NCBI GenBank assembly: GCA_947630175.1
Contig: CANRGJ010000006.1
Coordinates: 1-64,000, forward strand
Reading direction: 5' to 3'
From: an uncultured Ruminiclostridium sp.
GTDB taxonomy: Bacteria; Bacillota; Clostridia; Oscillospirales; Ruminococcaceae
DNA: 64,000 bases
The notes under the pieces are model-generated. The model saw nothing but the letters and a program-made list of their open reading frames with translations, made no database searches and was not told the origin of the DNA. The translations under genes were made by a program, and so were the position numbers. This document shows, one piece after another, positions 21,853 through 33,405 of the stretch (position 1 is its first letter; each line of letters starts with the position of its first letter).

Positions 21853-24348
21853 ATGAAATTCGGCTTTTTTGACGACTTGAACCGAGAATACGTCATCACC
21901 TCCCCAAAAACGCCCTACCCTTGGATAAACTATCTGGGAACAGAGGGCTTTTTCTCCCTTATTTCCAACACTGCAGGCGGATACAGCTTCTATAAGGACG
22001 CAAGGCTCCGCCGTATCACACGTTACCGCTACAACAACGTTCCCGTTGATATGGGCGGACGCTATTTTTACATCAAGGACGGCGACACCGTATGGAATCC
22101 CGGCTGGTCGCCTGTAAAGACCCCGCTTGACAGCTATTCCTGCCGTCACGGTATGGGCTACACCGTCATCAGCGGTGAAAAGAACGGCGTAAAAGCCGAA
22201 GTCAAGTTCTTCGTTCCCGTGGGCTTTAACGGCGAGGTACAAAGACTCACCCTCACCAACAACAGCAATTCCTCCAAGAGCCTGAAGCTCTGGAGCTTCC
22301 TTGAATGGTGCCTGTGGGACGCAAACGACGACACCACCAACTTCCAGCGCAACTTCAACACAGGCGAAGTGGAGATAGACGGCAGCGTTATCTACCACAA
22401 GACTGAGTACAAAGAGCGCCGCGACCACTATGCGTTTTACAGCGTAAACGCTCCCATTCAGGGCTTTGACACCGACAGAGAGAGCTTTTTGGGACTTTAC
22501 AACGGCTTTGGCGAGCCTCAGGTAGTTGAAAACGGCAAGGCTTCAAACTCCGTTGCCGACGGCTGGTCGCCAATAGCTTCCCATTATCTTGAAATTGAGC
22601 TTAAAGCGGGTGAGAGCAAGGACCTGATATTCCTCCTTGGTTACGTTGAAAATCCTGTTGAGGAAAAATTCGCTCCCGACCTTACCGACAGCGATACGAT
22701 AATCACCACCGCAAACAGCAAGAAGAACATAGTCAACAAGAAAAAGGCAAAAGAGATGATCGCTCTTTGCGACACCGTTGAAAAAGCCGAAAAGCTGTTT
22801 GACGGACTGAAAGAATACTGGAACAACGTACTGCGCCAGTACAGCGTAAATTCTCCCGACGAAAAGCTGAACAGAATGGTAAACATCTGGAATCAGTATC
22901 AGTGCATGGTAACATTCAATATGAGCCGTTCCGCCTCCTACTTTGAAAGCGGTATCGGCAGAGGAATGGGCTTTCGTGACAGCAACCAGGACCTGCTGGG
23001 CTTCGTTCATCAGATACCCGCAAGAGCAAGGGAAAGACTTATCGACCTTGCGGCAACAATGCTGGAGGACGGCGGCGCTTATCACCAGTATCAGCCCCTC
23101 ACCAAAATGGGCAACCACGAGCTTGGCTCCAACTTCAATGACGACCCGCTGTGGATGATCTTAGCGGTAGCCGCTTACATCAAGGAAACAGGCGATGTTT
23201 CCATACTGGACGAAAAGGTTCCTTACGAAAACAAGGACGAGCTTGCCGACACAATGCTTGACCATATGAAACGTGCGTTCTATCATGTATGCAATAAGGT
23301 AGGACCTCACGGACTTCCTCTCAGCGGCAGAGCAGACTGGAACGACTGTCTGAACCTGAGCTGTTTCTCCGACAAGCCGGGTCAGTCTTTCCAGACCTAC
23401 ACTTCTCCCAAGTACGGCGACATCGGTTACAGCCTTACCGCCGAATCCGTTATGATAGCGGGTATGTTCTGCTTCATCGGACCCGAATATGTTAAAATGT
23501 GCCGCATAAAGGGCGACAACGCCGAGGCTGACAAGGCTCAGGCGGAGATCGACAAAATGGCAAAGGCGACCCTTGAATACGGCTACGACGGCGAATGGTT
23601 CCTGCGCGCATACGACGATCTGGGAAGAAAAGTGGGCTCTCACGAAAACGAAGAGGGCAAGATATTCATCGAACCCCAGGGCTTCTGCGTAATGGCAGGA
23701 ATAGGCAAGGAGCAGGGCGCCGACATCAAGACCCTTGAAAGCGTTGACAAATACCTGAACAGCAAGCACGGCCTCGTACTGAACAATCCCGCCTTTACTC
23801 ACTACTACATCGAGTACGGCGAGATCTCCACCTATCCCCCCGGATACAAGGAGAACGCAGGTATCTTCTGCCACAACAACGCGTGGATAATCTGCGCCGA
23901 GGCATTCGTGGGACACGGCGACAAGGCGTTTGAGTATTATTCAAAGATAGCTCCCGCCTACAACGAGGAAATTTCCGACCTGCACCGCACCGAGCCGTAT
24001 GTATACGCTCAGATGATAGCGGGTAAGGACGCTCCCAGATTCGGCGAGGCGAAGAACAGCTGGCTGACAGGTACTGCGGCTTGGAACTTCGTTGCAGTCT
24101 CACAGTACATTCTCGGTATCAAACCCGATTACGACGGCTTGGAGATAAATCCCTCCATTCCCGCAGAATGGGACGGCTTCACCGCGTCAAGACAGTTCAG
24201 AGGCGGAGTTTACAACATCTCCGTCAAGAACCCCGCCCACATCAGCAAGGGCGTTAAGAGCCTGACCGTTGACGGCAAGGCAGTTGACGGCACCGTTATC
24301 CCCGATATGGGCGCAGGTGAGCATACCGTTGAGGTAGTTTTAGGCTGA
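21853..24348 (+). CDS. cbp: Cellobiose phosphorylase (GH94)
   Basis: Cytoplasmic phosphorolysis of cellobiose to glucose-1-phosphate and glucose, saving ATP for cellulose users. 831 residues, close to known GH94 enzymes. The N-terminus ([42 protein letters not shown]) matches cellobiose phosphorylases strongly. The (alpha/alpha)6 domain contains [14 protein letters not shown] and [12 protein letters not shown] with the catalytic acid Asp. A C-terminal jelly-roll ends the protein. GAAAGGAC lies upstream of the ATG. Codon bias is strong, suggesting high expression. Substrate specificity within GH94 is inferred from overall similarity and could include longer cellodextrins. Confidence 0.95.
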   Translation: MKFGFFDDLNREYVITSPKTPYPWINYLGTEGFFSLISNTAGGYSFYKDARLRRITRYRYNNVPVDMGGRYFYIKDGDTVWNPGWSPVKTPLDSYSCRHGMGYTVISGEKNGVKAEVKFFVPVGFNGEVQRLTLTNNSNSSKSLKLWSFLEWCLWDANDDTTNFQRNFNTGEVEIDGSVIYHKTEYKERRDHYAFYSVNAPIQGFDTDRESFLGLYNGFGEPQVVENGKASNSVADGWSPIASHYLEIELKAGESKDLIFLLGYVENPVEEKFAPDLTDSDTIITTANSKKNIVNKKKAKEMIALCDTVEKAEKLFDGLKEYWNNVLRQYSVNSPDEKLNRMVNIWNQYQCMVTFNMSRSASYFESGIGRGMGFRDSNQDLLGFVHQIPARARERLIDLAATMLEDGGAYHQYQPLTKMGNHELGSNFNDDPLWMILAVAAYIKETGDVSILDEKVPYENKDELADTMLDHMKRAFYHVCNKVGPHGLPLSGRADWNDCLNLSCFSDKPGQSFQTYTSPKYGDIGYSLTAESVMIAGMFCFIGPEYVKMCRIKGDNAEADKAQAEIDKMAKATLEYGYDGEWFLRAYDDLGRKVGSHENEEGKIFIEPQGFCVMAGIGKEQGADIKTLESVDKYLNSKHGLVLNNPAFTHYYIEYGEISTYPPGYKENAGIFCHNNAWIICAEAFVGHGDKAFEYYSKIAPAYNEEISDLHRTEPYVYAQMIAGKDAPRFGEAKNSWLTGTAAWNFVAVSQYILGIKPDYDGLEINPSIPAEWDGFTASRQFRGGVYNISVKNPAHISKGVKSLTVDGKAVDGTVIPDMGAGEHTVEVVLG

Positions 24349-24365
24349 TAAAATCTTATAAATAT

Positions 24366-24397
24366 AAAAGCAGACGAAATTTTTCGTCTGCTTTTTT
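24366..24397. terminator. Bidirectional terminator
   Basis: Perfect 14-bp stem (24366-24379 / 24382-24395), flanked by A and T tracts on both sides. It separates the converging cellobiose phosphorylase and acetyltransferase genes. Confidence 0.9.
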
Positions 24398-24423
24398 ATG
24401 TATAGAAGTGTGTATATCAAAAC

Positions 24424-24948
24424 TCATCGGGCAGATAAATCAGAATTTATTGCTTTTGTTATAGTCATATTACATCTGCTCCACAACTCGTCTTTATATG
24501 CAAATGCGTTTTTGGTAATACATCTCTCAACAAAGCCAATGCTTTCATAACAGCGTTTTGCGTCTTGGTTTTCAATAAAAACGTTCAGTTGTACCAATTC
24601 CGCACCTGTTATTTCAAACGCATACCGCAAAGCCAACTGTATCATTTCTCTGCCGTACCCTTTTCCACGCAGCTTATTATCAACGATTACAGATGCCAAA
24701 AAGCCCTCGTTGCTTTCAGTATTAACTGAATAACGGAAAAAGCCTATGGTATTTCCGCTATCGTCTGTTGCCACAAAAGGGCTGACTGTCCACTCCTTCA
24801 TAGTTTTTTCAAGAAAACTTTGAAATGCCTCCATTGTAATTGGATATGGGAAATTATTTGCACACCACAATGCATGACTTCTCTCGTTATCGATCCATTC
24901 TGCTATATATTTAAAATCTTTACTTTGTATGTATGGTCTTAGTCTCAT
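24424..24948 (-). CDS. GNAT acetyltransferase, RimJ/RimL-like
   Basis: A 174-residue acetyl-CoA-dependent N-acetyltransferase. The acetyl-CoA binding motif A is VDNKLRGKGYGREMIQLAL, followed by AELVQLNVFIENQDAKRCYESIGFVE, a complete GNAT fold. The substrate is unknown: an N-terminal amine of a protein, or a small amine or antibiotic. The gene is AT-richer than its neighbours and GGAGAAAAG precedes the ATG. It is the distal gene of a leftward group with rimI. Confidence 0.9.
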   Translation of the reverse strand: MRLRPYIQSKDFKYIAEWIDNERSHALWCANNFPYPITMEAFQSFLEKTMKEWTVSPFVATDDSGNTIGFFRYSVNTESNEGFLASVIVDNKLRGKGYGREMIQLALRYAFEITGAELVQLNVFIENQDAKRCYESIGFVERCITKNAFAYKDELWSRCNMTITKAINSDLSAR

Positions 24949-25025
24949 ATAAGCTTTTCTCCAAATCCCGCTACCACATTGACCGTCATATCGGCACGCC
25001 TGTTTTTATCTTAAGGCGGTGTAAT

Positions 25026-25445
25026 TTAATGCAGAGAGCTTTCCCTCTCCATCACCACCCCGTCTTCGTCGCCGTAATAACCCTTCCTCACGTATATCCT
25101 CTTAAATCCAAACCTTTCATAAAGCCTCAAAGCGGCAGTATTCCCCATTCTTACCTCAAGAAAAAACCGTTTTGTATCCTTGGGACAACTTTCAAAAAAA
25201 CGCTCCATAAGCCGTTTTCCGAACCCTTTTCCCCGCTTTTCGGGAACTACCGCTATCCTGTACAGCTCCGCCTCTCCAAGACTTGCCGAGCCGATAAAAT
25301 ATCCTGCGGGGGAGTCACCGTCATATTCTATCCCGAACACAACGTCCTCTCTCGCCAGCGTATCGGCTACCGCCTTTTCGCTCCAGCAGTCCTCAAAGCT
25401 CAGCCTTTCAAGCTCAGCGATAGCCGCAAGCTCACTTCTGCTCAC
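25026..25445 (-). CDS. rimI: Ribosomal-protein-alanine acetyltransferase RimI-like
   Basis: A 139-residue GNAT enzyme of the RimI group, which acetylates the N-terminal alanine of ribosomal protein S18. It shows ELERLSFEDCWSE at the start, the RIAVVPEKRGKGFGKRLM acetyl-CoA loop and LEVRMGNTAALRLYERFGF. The likely start is GTG at 25445 with GAGGAA upstream; an in-frame TTG at 25469 lies deeper in the upstream gene. It overlaps the end of the phosphatase-like gene by 14 bases, so translation is likely coupled. Confidence 0.85.
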   Translation of the reverse strand: MSRSELAAIAELERLSFEDCWSEKAVADTLAREDVVFGIEYDGDSPAGYFIGSASLGEAELYRIAVVPEKRGKGFGKRLMERFFESCPKDTKRFFLEVRMGNTAALRLYERFGFKRIYVRKGYYGDEDGVVMERESSLH

Positions 25446-25851
25446 TGATATATTCCTCGTAAAATTCAATCAGCCTGTCCCTGCATTTGCGGTAAGCGCT
25501 GATACCGTCGTAATACGGGTCGGCAATCCCCAGCACGGTTATCTTTTCCTCAAGATTTTTGTCAGGATAGCAGGAGCAAAGAGTTATCTTCTGCCTGTTT
25601 GTCATAACGTGAACGGCGTCAAAGCTGTCTAAGTCGTATTCGGTTATGCTGGTGGGAACGTATTCCGTCTTTATCCCGATTTCCTCCAATACCGCCGCCA
25701 CATTGTCGTCAACGTGATTTCCGATAGCGGCTATCCCTGCGCTTTTAAAGCAGTAGGGAGCGTGCTTTTTCTCAGCTATGCTGTTGGCGATCTCCATAGC
25801 CATAGGACTTCTTGTTTTGTTGGAGGTGCAGACTATAAGTACGTTTTTCAT
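25432..25851 (-). CDS. LMW phosphatase-like protein
   Basis: A 139-residue member of the low-molecular-weight phosphatase / arsenate reductase fold: P-loop CTSNKTRS at residues 8-15 and an ADPYYDG general-acid loop. Similar proteins are annotated as protein arginine or tyrosine phosphatases, and the P-loop residue before the Arg (Thr) fits the arginine-phosphatase type; that assignment is tentative. AGGAGAG precedes the ATG. It is the first gene of a leftward group with rimI and 75 bases from polA. Confidence 0.85.
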   Translation of the reverse strand: MKNVLIVCTSNKTRSPMAMEIANSIAEKKHAPYCFKSAGIAAIGNHVDDNVAAVLEEIGIKTEYVPTSITEYDLDSFDAVHVMTNRQKITLCSCYPDKNLEEKITVLGIADPYYDGISAYRKCRDRLIEFYEEYISEQK

Positions 25852-25925
25852 TTTCTCTCCTTTTCAGGCGGCAAATTCTTGTATTTTCTGTGAGCGACTG
25901 AACTTACCTCTACAAAATTCCTTTC

Positions 25926-28442
25926 TCAGTGCGTATCAAACCACGTCTTTCCTATCTTCACGTCCGCAATAAGCGGCACGTCCAGCTTTATGCAGCTTTC
26001 CATTTCCTCTTTAAGCAGCTTTGCCACCTGCTCCGCACAGTCTTCCTCCGCCTCCACGATAAGCTCGTCGTGGACTTGCAGTATAAGCCTTGCGGGGAGC
26101 TTTTCCTTTTCCAGACGGTCAAACACCTTTATCATCGCCAGCTTGATGATGTCCGCCGCCGTCCCTTGAATAGGCGTGTTCATAGCGATACGCTTTGCCG
26201 CCGCCTGTACCACCTTGTTTGACGCCTTTATCTCGGGGATATACCTTTTCCTGCCGAAAAGCGTTTCGACGTAAAGATTTTTTTCAGCGTCCGCCACCGT
26301 CTTTTTCATAAATCCGTCAACGCCGCTGTACTTGCTGAGATAAGCGTCTATATACCTTTTCGCCTCCGAAACGGTAACGTTTACGTCCCTTGACAGGGAG
26401 AACGCCCCTATCCCGTAAACTATGCCGAAGTTCACCGCCTTCGCTCTCGAACGCAATTGCGGCGTTACCCACTCTATCGGCTGATTGAACACCTGCGAGG
26501 CGGTTATGGTGTGTATATCGTCCCCGTTTATGAAAGACTGCTGCATAAGCCTGTCCCCCGCAAGGTGCGCCAAAACTCTCAGCTCGATTTGCGAGTAGTC
26601 GGCGTCCACCAGCAGACAGCCCTCTTTTGCGGTGAAAAACTTTCTCATATTCCGCCCAAGATCGGTGCGCACGGGGATATTCTGTATATTCGGCTCTGCG
26701 CTGCTGATACGCCCCGTTCTCGTTTCAGTCTGCTTGAAGGTGGAGCGCACGCGTCCGTCCTCGCATACCGCCGCTTTCAGCCCGCTGACATAGGTGGAAT
26801 ACAGCTTTGTATACGCCCTGTAATCGGTGATAAGGTCGATTATCGGGTGCTTGTCACGCAGGCTGTCCAGAACATCTGCGTTTGTGGAATAGCCCCTGTG
26901 ATTTTTCTTTCCCGATGGCAGTCCCAGCTTTTCAAAAAGTATCGTTCCAAGCTGTTTGGGGGAGCTTATGTTGAACTTTTCCCCCGCCAGCAGATAGATC
27001 TGCCGTTCTGTTTCCGCCGTCTGCGCCAGCAATTGCTCTCCGAAACGGTCTATCCCCTCCATATCAAGCTGAACGCCGTCCTTTTCCATAGCGGCAAGGA
27101 CTCTTGCCAGCGGCATTTCTATTTTTTCAAGAATTTCCGTAAGATTTTCCGCATTTATCCTGTTTATCAGCTTCCTGCTGAGGGCGTAAAGACATTCGGG
27201 CAGTTGTCCGTCATTTTCGGCGGGAGTAACGCCGTACTCGGCGCAAAGCCTGCCAAGGCTGTAATCGCTGGAATTTACGTTCAGCAGATACGCCGCCAGC
27301 GTTAAATCAAACACTGCGTTTTTCACGTCCCCGCCGTACTTGAAAGCAAAGCTGCACAGTGTTTTCAAATCAAAGGTGCGCTTTGGCTGTTCGCTTTTCA
27401 GCAGCTCCAAAGCCTGCTCTTTTTCAAGAACGGTCATCTCCCCCTTGCGGCAGACCTTGAGAGTTTCCCCGTCAAGCATTATATCGACTGTGTTTTCATC
27501 AGGAGCAATTTCGCTTTCAGCCTTTGCCGCCGCCTCTGCCGCCGCTTTTGCGTAAACTGTCTCCTGCGCCTGCTTCATCGCTCCTACTGAAACGTTAAGC
27601 TTTTTCAGCAGATTGAACATCTCAAGCTCCGTAAGAATTTCCGCTATCTCCTGCTCGTTCCTCTCTTTCGGCAAATAATCGGTTATCTCCGTGGAAACGG
27701 GAGCCGAAAGGGAAATAGTGCCCAGTTCACGGCTCAAAAAGCAGCTTTCCTTTCCCTCCGTCAGCTTTTTCTTCACGTTGTCGGAGATAGGCAGACTTTC
27801 AAGGTTTTCATAAATATTGCTCACGGAGGAATATTTCTTTATCAGGTCAGACGCCGTCTTTTCGCCTATGCCCTTTACTCCGGGGATATTGTCGCTGGAG
27901 TCCCCCATAAGCGCCTTTATCTCTATCATCTGCTTCGGCTCAACGCCGTAGACCTCCCGTATTTTTTCGGGAGTATAGATAGTGTCCTCTCTGTTTCCTG
28001 CAAGGTTCACCGTCACCTTGTCGGTAACGAGCTGGAAGCTGTCCCTGTCCCCCGTGGCGATAACGGCGGTGTGACCCGCAAGCTCCGCCCCATGAGATAT
28101 CGTGCCTAAAATATCGTCGGCTTCCCAGCCCTCTTTTTCCACAATAACTATCCCCATAGCCTTCAGCAGTTTTTTAACATAGGGTACCTGCATCGCCAGC
28201 TCCTCGGGCATAGGCTTTCTCGTCCCCTTGTAGTCCTTGTACATCTGATGGCGGAAGGTGGGCGCCTTCATATCAAACGCCACCGCCACGCAGTCGGGCT
28301 TAAAGCCGTTTTCTAGCTTCAGGAGAATGTTGAAAAAGCCGGTTATAGCGTTGGTGAAAACCCCCTTTTTGTTGGAAAGGGCGTGTATCCCGTAAAACGC
28401 TCTGTTCACTATGCTGTTGCCGTCGATTATGAGAATATTCAT
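25926..28442 (-). CDS. polA: DNA polymerase I
   Basis: Replicative repair polymerase that removes RNA primers and fills gaps; 838 residues. The N-terminal 5'-3' exonuclease domain (about 1-290) has DGNSIVNRAFYG, TGDRDSFQLV and GDSSDNIPGVKGIGEKTA. The middle region (about 310-470) lacks the acidic residues of the proofreading exonuclease, as in Bacillus-type Pol I. The polymerase domain carries motif A (DADYSQIELRVLAHLAGD), motif B (RSRAKAVNFGIVYGIG) and motif C (QVHDELIVEA). GAAAGGAA lies upstream of ATG. All catalytic blocks are present. Confidence 0.98.
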   Translation of the reverse strand: MNILIIDGNSIVNRAFYGIHALSNKKGVFTNAITGFFNILLKLENGFKPDCVAVAFDMKAPTFRHQMYKDYKGTRKPMPEELAMQVPYVKKLLKAMGIVIVEKEGWEADDILGTISHGAELAGHTAVIATGDRDSFQLVTDKVTVNLAGNREDTIYTPEKIREVYGVEPKQMIEIKALMGDSSDNIPGVKGIGEKTASDLIKKYSSVSNIYENLESLPISDNVKKKLTEGKESCFLSRELGTISLSAPVSTEITDYLPKERNEQEIAEILTELEMFNLLKKLNVSVGAMKQAQETVYAKAAAEAAAKAESEIAPDENTVDIMLDGETLKVCRKGEMTVLEKEQALELLKSEQPKRTFDLKTLCSFAFKYGGDVKNAVFDLTLAAYLLNVNSSDYSLGRLCAEYGVTPAENDGQLPECLYALSRKLINRINAENLTEILEKIEMPLARVLAAMEKDGVQLDMEGIDRFGEQLLAQTAETERQIYLLAGEKFNISSPKQLGTILFEKLGLPSGKKNHRGYSTNADVLDSLRDKHPIIDLITDYRAYTKLYSTYVSGLKAAVCEDGRVRSTFKQTETRTGRISSAEPNIQNIPVRTDLGRNMRKFFTAKEGCLLVDADYSQIELRVLAHLAGDRLMQQSFINGDDIHTITASQVFNQPIEWVTPQLRSRAKAVNFGIVYGIGAFSLSRDVNVTVSEAKRYIDAYLSKYSGVDGFMKKTVADAEKNLYVETLFGRKRYIPEIKASNKVVQAAAKRIAMNTPIQGTAADIIKLAMIKVFDRLEKEKLPARLILQVHDELIVEAEEDCAEQVAKLLKEEMESCIKLDVPLIADVKIGKTWFDTH

Positions 28443-28463
28443 AGAATGTTCCTTTCGGAAAAG

Positions 28464-30602
28464 TTATTTTTTCCCGCCGAAAATTCCTTTCAGCCTTGCG
28501 AAAAATCCGCCTTGCTTTTTTGCGGGAGCTTTCTTTGCATTTTTATAAGCCTGCTTGTAAAAATATATCTGCGAGTCGATTATTTCCTCGCCCTCTCCCC
28601 TTGTTTTCTTTACGTAAGTCCCGTCGGGGAGCTGAACGCGGGCCTTTACGTTATCCCTCAGCATAACGTCGAAAATATTCAGCAGTTTTTGCTGTATCTT
28701 AGGGTCTTTTATGGGAGCTGCGACCTCAACTCTCCGCTCAGTGTTCCTTGTCATAAAGTCGGCGGAGCTTATGTATATCTTCCTGCGCTCCTCCTTGCCG
28801 AAAATGTATATCCTGCTGTGTTCAAGGAACCGCCCTACGATAGACCTAACTGTTATATTGTCGGTATATCCGGGAATCCCCGCCACAAGACAGCATATCC
28901 CTCTTATGATAAGCTGTATCTTAACTCCCTTCATACTTGCTTCCACCAGCTTCTGAATAATGTCTATATCCGTCAGGGAGTTCATCTTTATGCCGATATA
29001 TCCGTCCTCGCCGTAGGTTATCTCTCTGTCTATCATCTCAACTACCCTTGATTTAAGGCAGTTAGGCGCTACCCAGAGGGTAGAGCTGCTCTCCACCGCC
29101 ACGCCCACCGACAGATTGTTGAAGATGAGCGACGCGTCAGCGCCGAACTCCTTGTCGGCGGTTATCAGAGTAAGGTCGGTGTACAGCTTCGAGGTGCGTT
29201 CGTTATAGTTTCCCGTTCCCACCTGGGTAATATACTTTATCTCATTTCCCACTCGCCTTGTTATAAGCAACAGCTTTGAATGTACCTTAAGGGAATCCAG
29301 CCCGTAAATAACGGTAACGCCCGCCTCTGCAAGCCGCTTTGACCAGCCGATGTTGTTTTCCTCGTCAAATCTTGCGCGAAGCTCCACCAGAGCCAGAACG
29401 TCCTTGCCGTTTTCGGCGGCGCGTATAAGCGCGTTTACTATCTTGCTGTCCCTCGCCACTCGGTAAAGGGTTATTTTTATTGAAACGACGGTGGGATCAA
29501 ACGCCGCCTCCTCCAGCAGTCTGATAAACGAGCGAAAATTCTCATAAGGATAAAACAGCAGAACGTCGTGCTGCTCAGCCTGTTTCATCACCTTTTCTCC
29601 CTCAATGAGCATTTCAGGCTGCTGCGGGGTGAGCTGTGTGAAGAAAAGCTCCGTCTTGCTTTCCAGCTTATCTCTCAGCTCTCCCACAAAGCCGAAATCC
29701 AGCGGACAGCTTTGGGAGAAAATAAAGCTGTCCCCAAGCTCAAAGCCCAGCTTTTTCGCCAGCGTTTCCGTGTCGGGCAGGTCATCTCTCTGCGCCACTT
29801 CAATTCTTATAGGAGCTAACTTTTTCCGCTTTTTGATAAGCTCCTCCATAATATCACGAAAGTCCACGTCGTGATCGAACAGCGCTTCGTTCGCGTCTAT
29901 GTCCGCATTTCTTGTTATTCTGAACACCGTGCGATTCGTCACTTCAAAATTCGGGAATATCATCTCCGCAAAATGCAGTATCAGATCCTCCATCAGCAGA
30001 AAGCGCAGATTGTCCTCCCTCTGCACGCAGAAAATGCGGGGAAACACCTCCGACGCCGTAACAGGCACTACCCCAAGCACAGTATGCTTGTCGCCGCCTT
30101 TAGGCTTTAAACTTACGCCAACGTACAATTCCTTGTTTTTCAGGAACGGCAGCGGGTGAGTTTTATCCACCACGGTAGGGGACAGCAGGGGCAGTATCTC
30201 CTTTGTGAAGTAGTTGTACAGCTTATCCTCCTCGCTGCCCTTTGCCCTGTCGGGATTTATCTGCTCAACGCCGTGATCCTTCAGCTTTTTTATGATGTCC
30301 TTGTACGCCTGTTCCTTGCCGGGAATAAGCTCCTTTACCCTTTGAGCCGCCTTTTGGAGCTGTTCGCCGGGGGTCATTCCCGTCTTGTTGTCCTTTTTTT
30401 CCTCTTTTACCAGCGTCTGGTCGTAAAGCGTTCCTGCTCTCACCATAAAGAATTCGTCCATATTACTGCAAAAAATGGACACGAAGTTGAGCCTTTCCAT
30501 AAGGGGAACGCTTTCGTCCTGCGCCTCCTCAAGGACTCTCTCGTTGAATTTCAGCCACGACAGCTCTCGGTTGTCAAAATAATTGTTGAATATCTCTTTC
30601 AT
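28464..30602 (-). CDS. ppk: Polyphosphate kinase
   Basis: PPK1, which reversibly polymerises the terminal phosphate of ATP into polyphosphate; 712 residues. The N-terminus (YFDNRELSWLKFNERVLEEA, FFMVRAG) is diagnostic. The two phospholipase-D-like catalytic halves are visible, with the autophosphorylated His in SLKVHSKLLLI and the second site around SSADFMTRNTERRVE. A Lys-rich C-terminal tail follows. The start is the ATG at 30602 with AGGT upstream; the open frame continues to 30638 by a TTG only. It is 21 bases upstream of polA in the leftward direction, perhaps co-transcribed. Confidence 0.97.
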   Translation of the reverse strand: MKEIFNNYFDNRELSWLKFNERVLEEAQDESVPLMERLNFVSIFCSNMDEFFMVRAGTLYDQTLVKEEKKDNKTGMTPGEQLQKAAQRVKELIPGKEQAYKDIIKKLKDHGVEQINPDRAKGSEEDKLYNYFTKEILPLLSPTVVDKTHPLPFLKNKELYVGVSLKPKGGDKHTVLGVVPVTASEVFPRIFCVQREDNLRFLLMEDLILHFAEMIFPNFEVTNRTVFRITRNADIDANEALFDHDVDFRDIMEELIKKRKKLAPIRIEVAQRDDLPDTETLAKKLGFELGDSFIFSQSCPLDFGFVGELRDKLESKTELFFTQLTPQQPEMLIEGEKVMKQAEQHDVLLFYPYENFRSFIRLLEEAAFDPTVVSIKITLYRVARDSKIVNALIRAAENGKDVLALVELRARFDEENNIGWSKRLAEAGVTVIYGLDSLKVHSKLLLITRRVGNEIKYITQVGTGNYNERTSKLYTDLTLITADKEFGADASLIFNNLSVGVAVESSSTLWVAPNCLKSRVVEMIDREITYGEDGYIGIKMNSLTDIDIIQKLVEASMKGVKIQLIIRGICCLVAGIPGYTDNITVRSIVGRFLEHSRIYIFGKEERRKIYISSADFMTRNTERRVEVAAPIKDPKIQQKLLNIFDVMLRDNVKARVQLPDGTYVKKTRGEGEEIIDSQIYFYKQAYKNAKKAPAKKQGGFFARLKGIFGGKK

Positions 30603-30640
30603 AAGCGTACCTGTCAAAAAATTTTGTCCGTATATCAAAG

Positions 30641-30664
30641 CAGGGCGGTATCGTTACCGCCCTG
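30641..30664 (-). terminator. Hairpin between pyrG and ppk
   Basis: Perfect 10-bp stem CAGGGCGGTA / TACCGCCCTG with a 4-nt loop. The T tract in the leftward direction is poor, so it may attenuate and not fully stop pyrG transcription. Confidence 0.6.
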
Positions 30665-30705
30665 TCAGCAGAACGTTTCACAACAGACCTTTGCGAACGT
30701 TCGTA

Positions 30706-32429
<1,724 letters not shown>

Positions 32430-32608
32430 GTACCGTGAAAGAAAAATTTACTTCCTCAGCGTAAGTTCTTCCAAATTCTGTCAATAATAAGAAAGTAAAA
32501 ATTTTTAAAAATTTCGTAACCTTTTACGTTATTTGTCCGTGTTGTATATGTAAGCCGAGAAAAAGGCTGAAAAAACCAAAAGCGTTTCTGACAGAAAGGA
32601 AAAACAAA

Positions 32609-33328
32609 ATGAAAAAGCTTACGTTTTTACTTATTGCTGCGGCTCTGATAGTCGCCACTGCCGCAGGCTGCGGCGAAACAAACAACAACGGCAGCGGAAG
32701 CACCACGCCTGTTTCCACCCCCGAAGAAAGCTCATCTTACGATGAAAGTTCATCTTCGGACGAAAGCGAAGAGCCTGACGAAAGCTCCACCCCTGACGAA
32801 AGCTCATCTCCCGAGGAAAGCAAGGAATCTGAGGAAAGCGAAAGCACTGAGGAAAGCACCGCACCCGAAGATGATGAAAACAAAACCGCCACCGAAAAGG
32901 TACTCCAGGCGATAAAGAACGTTTACGGCGAGAGCTACCTCCCCAACACCCCGATAGAGCAGGAGCTTCTGGAAACCCAGTACGGGCTTTCTTCCGACAC
33001 CTACGTCGAAGCGGCAGGTGAAGTTCCTATGATAAGCACCAACCCTGACACCGTCCTCGTGGTCAAGGCAGTGACAGGCAAGGAGGGGGACGTCAAGGCG
33101 GCGCTTGAGGCATATCGCTCCAAGCTGATAAACGACAGCGCCAACTATCCTATGAACTTGGAAAAAATAAACGCCGCCAAGGTAGAGAGCGAAGGCGAAT
33201 ACGTAGCCTTCCTGCTGGTAGGTGCGAACGACGACCGTGCGAACGCCACCGCCGACGCCAGGACCTCCTTTGCCGAATATCAGGTGAACAAGGCGGTCAC
33301 TGCTTTCCACGATTATTTCAAAAGCTGA
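32609..33328 (+). CDS. DUF4358-like lipoprotein with acidic Ser-rich linker
   Basis: A 239-residue surface lipoprotein. The signal ends ATAAGC with lipidated Cys21. Residues 22-95 are low complexity: repeats of the type DESS, PEES and SEES, very acidic and flexible, placing the folded part away from the membrane. The C-terminal domain (about 96-239) contains EVPMISTNPDTVLVVKAVTGK and a DYFKS end, resembling DUF4358. Function unknown. GAAAGGAAAAA precedes the ATG. The gene is alone, with a strong bidirectional terminator after it. Confidence 0.8.
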   Translation: MKKLTFLLIAAALIVATAAGCGETNNNGSGSTTPVSTPEESSSYDESSSSDESEEPDESSTPDESSSPEESKESEESESTEESTAPEDDENKTATEKVLQAIKNVYGESYLPNTPIEQELLETQYGLSSDTYVEAAGEVPMISTNPDTVLVVKAVTGKEGDVKAALEAYRSKLINDSANYPMNLEKINAAKVESEGEYVAFLLVGANDDRANATADARTSFAEYQVNKAVTAFHDYFKS

Positions 33329-33354
33329 GAATATTTCTTCTTCAAATTCCCCAT

Positions 33355-33392
33355 AAAAAATAATCCGTCCTTTTACAGACGGATTATTTTTT
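33355..33392. terminator. Bidirectional terminator
   Basis: Perfect 15-bp stem (33355-33369 / 33378-33392) flanked by A and T tracts. It ends both the DUF4358 lipoprotein gene and the converging sugar ABC transporter operon. Confidence 0.92.
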
Positions 33393-33405
33393 ATCTTAAT
33401 AAGAA

